Shown: positions 5,735-6,465 of the stretch, piece after piece | How positions within the stretch are numbered: position 1 is the first letter of the stretch | Layout of the letters: the number at the start of each line of letters is the position of its first letter | The notes under the pieces: model-generated | Seen by the model: only the letters and a program-made list of their open reading frames with translations | Told to the model about the DNA's origin: nothing | Database searches by the model: none | Position numbers and translations under genes: made by a program | NCBI GenBank assembly: GCA_021205645.1 | Contig: JAJPXE010000146.1 | Coordinates: 1-6,465, forward strand | DNA from: Candidatus Gastranaerophilales bacterium | Lineage (GTDB): Bacteria > Cyanobacteriota > Vampirovibrionia > Gastranaerophilales > Gastranaerophilaceae | Direction: 5' to 3' | DNA length: 6,465 nucleotides

Positions 5735-6465
5735 ATGAGAAGATTGCAGCATTTTCTTTCAATTATCATGCCGGTGTTAATGTTTCAAACCTGCGTAATG
5801 GCAGAGGTTTGTGATTTGTTTATAAAAAATGATTTATACAAATCTCAATATTTGCTTTCATATAACGTATTGGACAGGAATTTTATTTCTTGTGATATCG
5901 CTGCTGCGATTTTTGAAAGTGATAATTTCTTCATTGCAGGAATAGTTGATAAAGATTTTTCATTGGAAAATGATATTGATATTGAATCAAAAAAGAGATT
6001 AAGACCGAAAGCCGATGTTTTAAACGGGTTTAAGGTAGAGGAGGATAATTCTTCTAAGTGCGTGGAAAAGGTTATTACTCCAAAAATGAAACACAGAAGA
6101 ATAAAAAACAGTGAAATTGCTGTTGATGAGGAAAATATTGATATTGATAAGGTTGATGATATAAAAGCCTTAAAAAAAGCACATAAAAAACCGAAAGTTG
6201 CAAAAGCTGATAAGCCGGAGCGTGTTAGTTGGTTTGGTAAGTTATTCGGCAAGAAGTCAAAAACGGAAGTTGTTGCTATGCAGGGCGGCAATAAGGATAT
6301 TACGGATATAGACCAACCGGAGCCTGTCAAGCATGAGGTTGAGGAAGAACTCTCAAAAAATCAAGATATTGATGCAATAGTTGATATTGACAGGGTTGCG
6401 GAAGTTAAGCCTGTTAAACCTGAAAAACAGCCGAAACCTGCAAAGGTAAAACCTGAAAAGCCTGT
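5735..6465 (+). CDS. Unrecognised exported Lys/Asp/Pro-rich protein, C-terminus missing
   Basis: The frame is open for 243 codons from ATG 5735 to the window edge. The start is supported by an AAGGA ribosome site and a TATAAT promoter. Residues 1-23 look like a signal peptide (two arginines, a hydrophobic core with one proline, cleavage after VMA) or an uncleaved anchor. T-C at 19-20 is not a good lipobox. Residues 24-100 look like a small folded region with Cys26 and Cys53; Cys109 follows. Then comes low-complexity sequence: acidic IDID patches (80-84, 134-138, 211-219), a basic KKPK-type stretch (147-160), an amphipathic WFGKLFGKK segment (166-174), and Lys-Pro/Glu repeats from 225 onward, resembling TonB or TolA linkers in composition. 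I do not recognise the family. It is probably periplasmic. It follows the autotransporter, whose tail is similar in composition, but it has its own promoter. Confidence 0.75.
   Translation, partial: MRRLQHFLSIIMPVLMFQTCVMAEVCDLFIKNDLYKSQYLLSYNVLDRNFISCDIAAAIFESDNFFIAGIVDKDFSLENDIDIESKKRLRPKADVLNGFKVEEDNSSKCVEKVITPKMKHRRIKNSEIAVDEENIDIDKVDDIKALKKAHKKPKVAKADKPERVSWFGKLFGKKSKTEVVAMQGGNKDITDIDQPEPVKHEVEEELSKNQDIDAIVDIDRVAEVKPVKPEKQPKPAKVKPEKP

Noticed and set aside
5845..6330. 161-codon open frame on the minus strand
   Set aside because: It lies opposite the exported Lys/Asp-rich gene, which has a TATAAT promoter, ribosome site and signal peptide. The minus-strand product is hydrophobic and Ser/Phe-rich, as expected from the complement of Lys/Asp codons.

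Overview
The window comes from a low-GC (roughly 35-40% by eye) Gram-negative bacterium. A large autotransporter with an outer-membrane beta-barrel implies an outer membrane, and a lipoprotein-type signal fits this. The passenger style (Pmp-like GGAI/FxxN beta-helix repeats, a 'DVDLAN' module, an 'NPAILPAGI...QLNNYQTA' linker before the barrel) reminds me of host-associated gut lineages such as uncultured Alphaproteobacteria, Gastranaerophilales/Melainabacteria or Elusimicrobia. That placement rests on memory of protein style and is an inference.

Layout. Bases 1-977 hold two minus-strand genes. The first 35 codons of rsmI (16S rRNA 2'-O-methyltransferase) run off the left edge. Upstream of it, and transcribed first, is a 270-residue M48-type metallopeptidase-like lipoprotein whose zinc site looks broken. 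A hairpin with a U-rich tail lies between the two genes. Bases 978-1340 are gene-free. They hold the promoter and strong Shine-Dalgarno of the M48-like gene, an odd GC-rich structured block of about 115 bases, and a plus-strand promoter with a leader hairpin for the next gene.

Bases 1341-5561 encode a 1406-residue autotransporter with a TTG start: signal peptide, a passenger made of two homologous Pmp-like modules in tandem, a beta-barrel, and then an unusual charged, Lys/Pro-rich tail of about 250 residues after the barrel. Two consecutive hairpins follow, the second a textbook intrinsic terminator. From 5735 to the right edge a separate promoter drives an incomplete gene for a secreted or inner-membrane-anchored protein I do not recognise. 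It is rich in Lys, Asp/Glu and Pro and becomes TonB/TolA-like in composition near the edge.

Working together. The autotransporter probably displays a beta-helical adhesin-like surface domain. Its post-barrel tail should lie in the periplasm, as should the neighbouring Lys/Pro-rich protein and the M48-like lipoprotein. A shared envelope role is possible, but nothing in the sequence proves it. The genes have separate promoters and terminators and are not one operon. There are no RNA genes, CRISPR arrays, transposases or attachment sites that I can support.
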